A DNA stretch of 5,102 nucleotides from positions 1-5,102 of the forward strand of contig JBQTJM010000025.1 of NCBI GenBank assembly GCA_052387115.1, in the 5' to 3' direction. Each line of letters starts with the position of its first letter. The stretch's first letter is position 1. Below, piece by piece: positions 5,097 to 5,102 of the stretch. The position numbers and the translations under genes are program-made. Below the pieces are notes generated by a model. It worked only from the letters and a program-made list of their open reading frames with translations. It was not told where the DNA came from and ran no database searches. This DNA is from JACCXJ01 sp052387115. GTDB taxonomy: Bacteria; Pseudomonadota; Gammaproteobacteria; JACCXJ01.

Positions 5097-5102
5097 GGGA
5101 TC

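Noticed and set aside
1..5102. tRNA, rRNA, CRISPR array or intact insertion sequence
   Set aside because: No cloverleaf-like segment, regular spaced repeats, transposase motifs or terminal inverted repeats were seen.

Overview
This is a GC-rich proteobacterial chromosomal segment. The chemotaxis genes look gammaproteobacterial (betaproteobacterial is possible), but the sequence alone does not fix a genus. It has two unlike halves.

The right part, about 1475 to the right edge, is a tight minus-strand chemotaxis operon. In transcription order it encodes a small STAS-domain protein, an uncharacterised helical protein with a CheZ-like Asp-x3-Gln motif, CheR (receptor methyltransferase), CheD (receptor glutamine deamidase) and CheB (receptor methylesterase and amidase with a receiver domain). 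Gaps between genes are only 3 to 21 bases. CheR, CheD and CheB together form the receptor adaptation module: CheR adds methyl groups to receptor glutamates, CheB removes them when phosphorylated, and CheD creates modifiable glutamates. No CheA, CheW, CheY or receptor gene is present; they may lie upstream, beyond the right edge.

The left part, 1 to about 1474, is eroded accessory DNA. It opens with an ABC transporter ATPase gene that has lost its catalytic middle and is frameshifted at the junction. Next comes an intact small gene for a membrane-anchored, Cys-rich protein of unknown function. Facing it is a HicB-type antitoxin gene whose partner hicA survives only as its start codon and first few codons, overlapping the hicB stop by ATGA. 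Upstream of hicB is a possible remnant of another minus-strand gene. About 230 bases of apparently non-coding DNA then separate this part from the end of cheB.

The most interesting points are the possible CheZ-like phosphatase in the chemotaxis operon, the orphan HicB with a decapitated toxin partner, and the clean internal deletion in the ABC ATPase. No RNA gene, CRISPR array or intact mobile element was seen.
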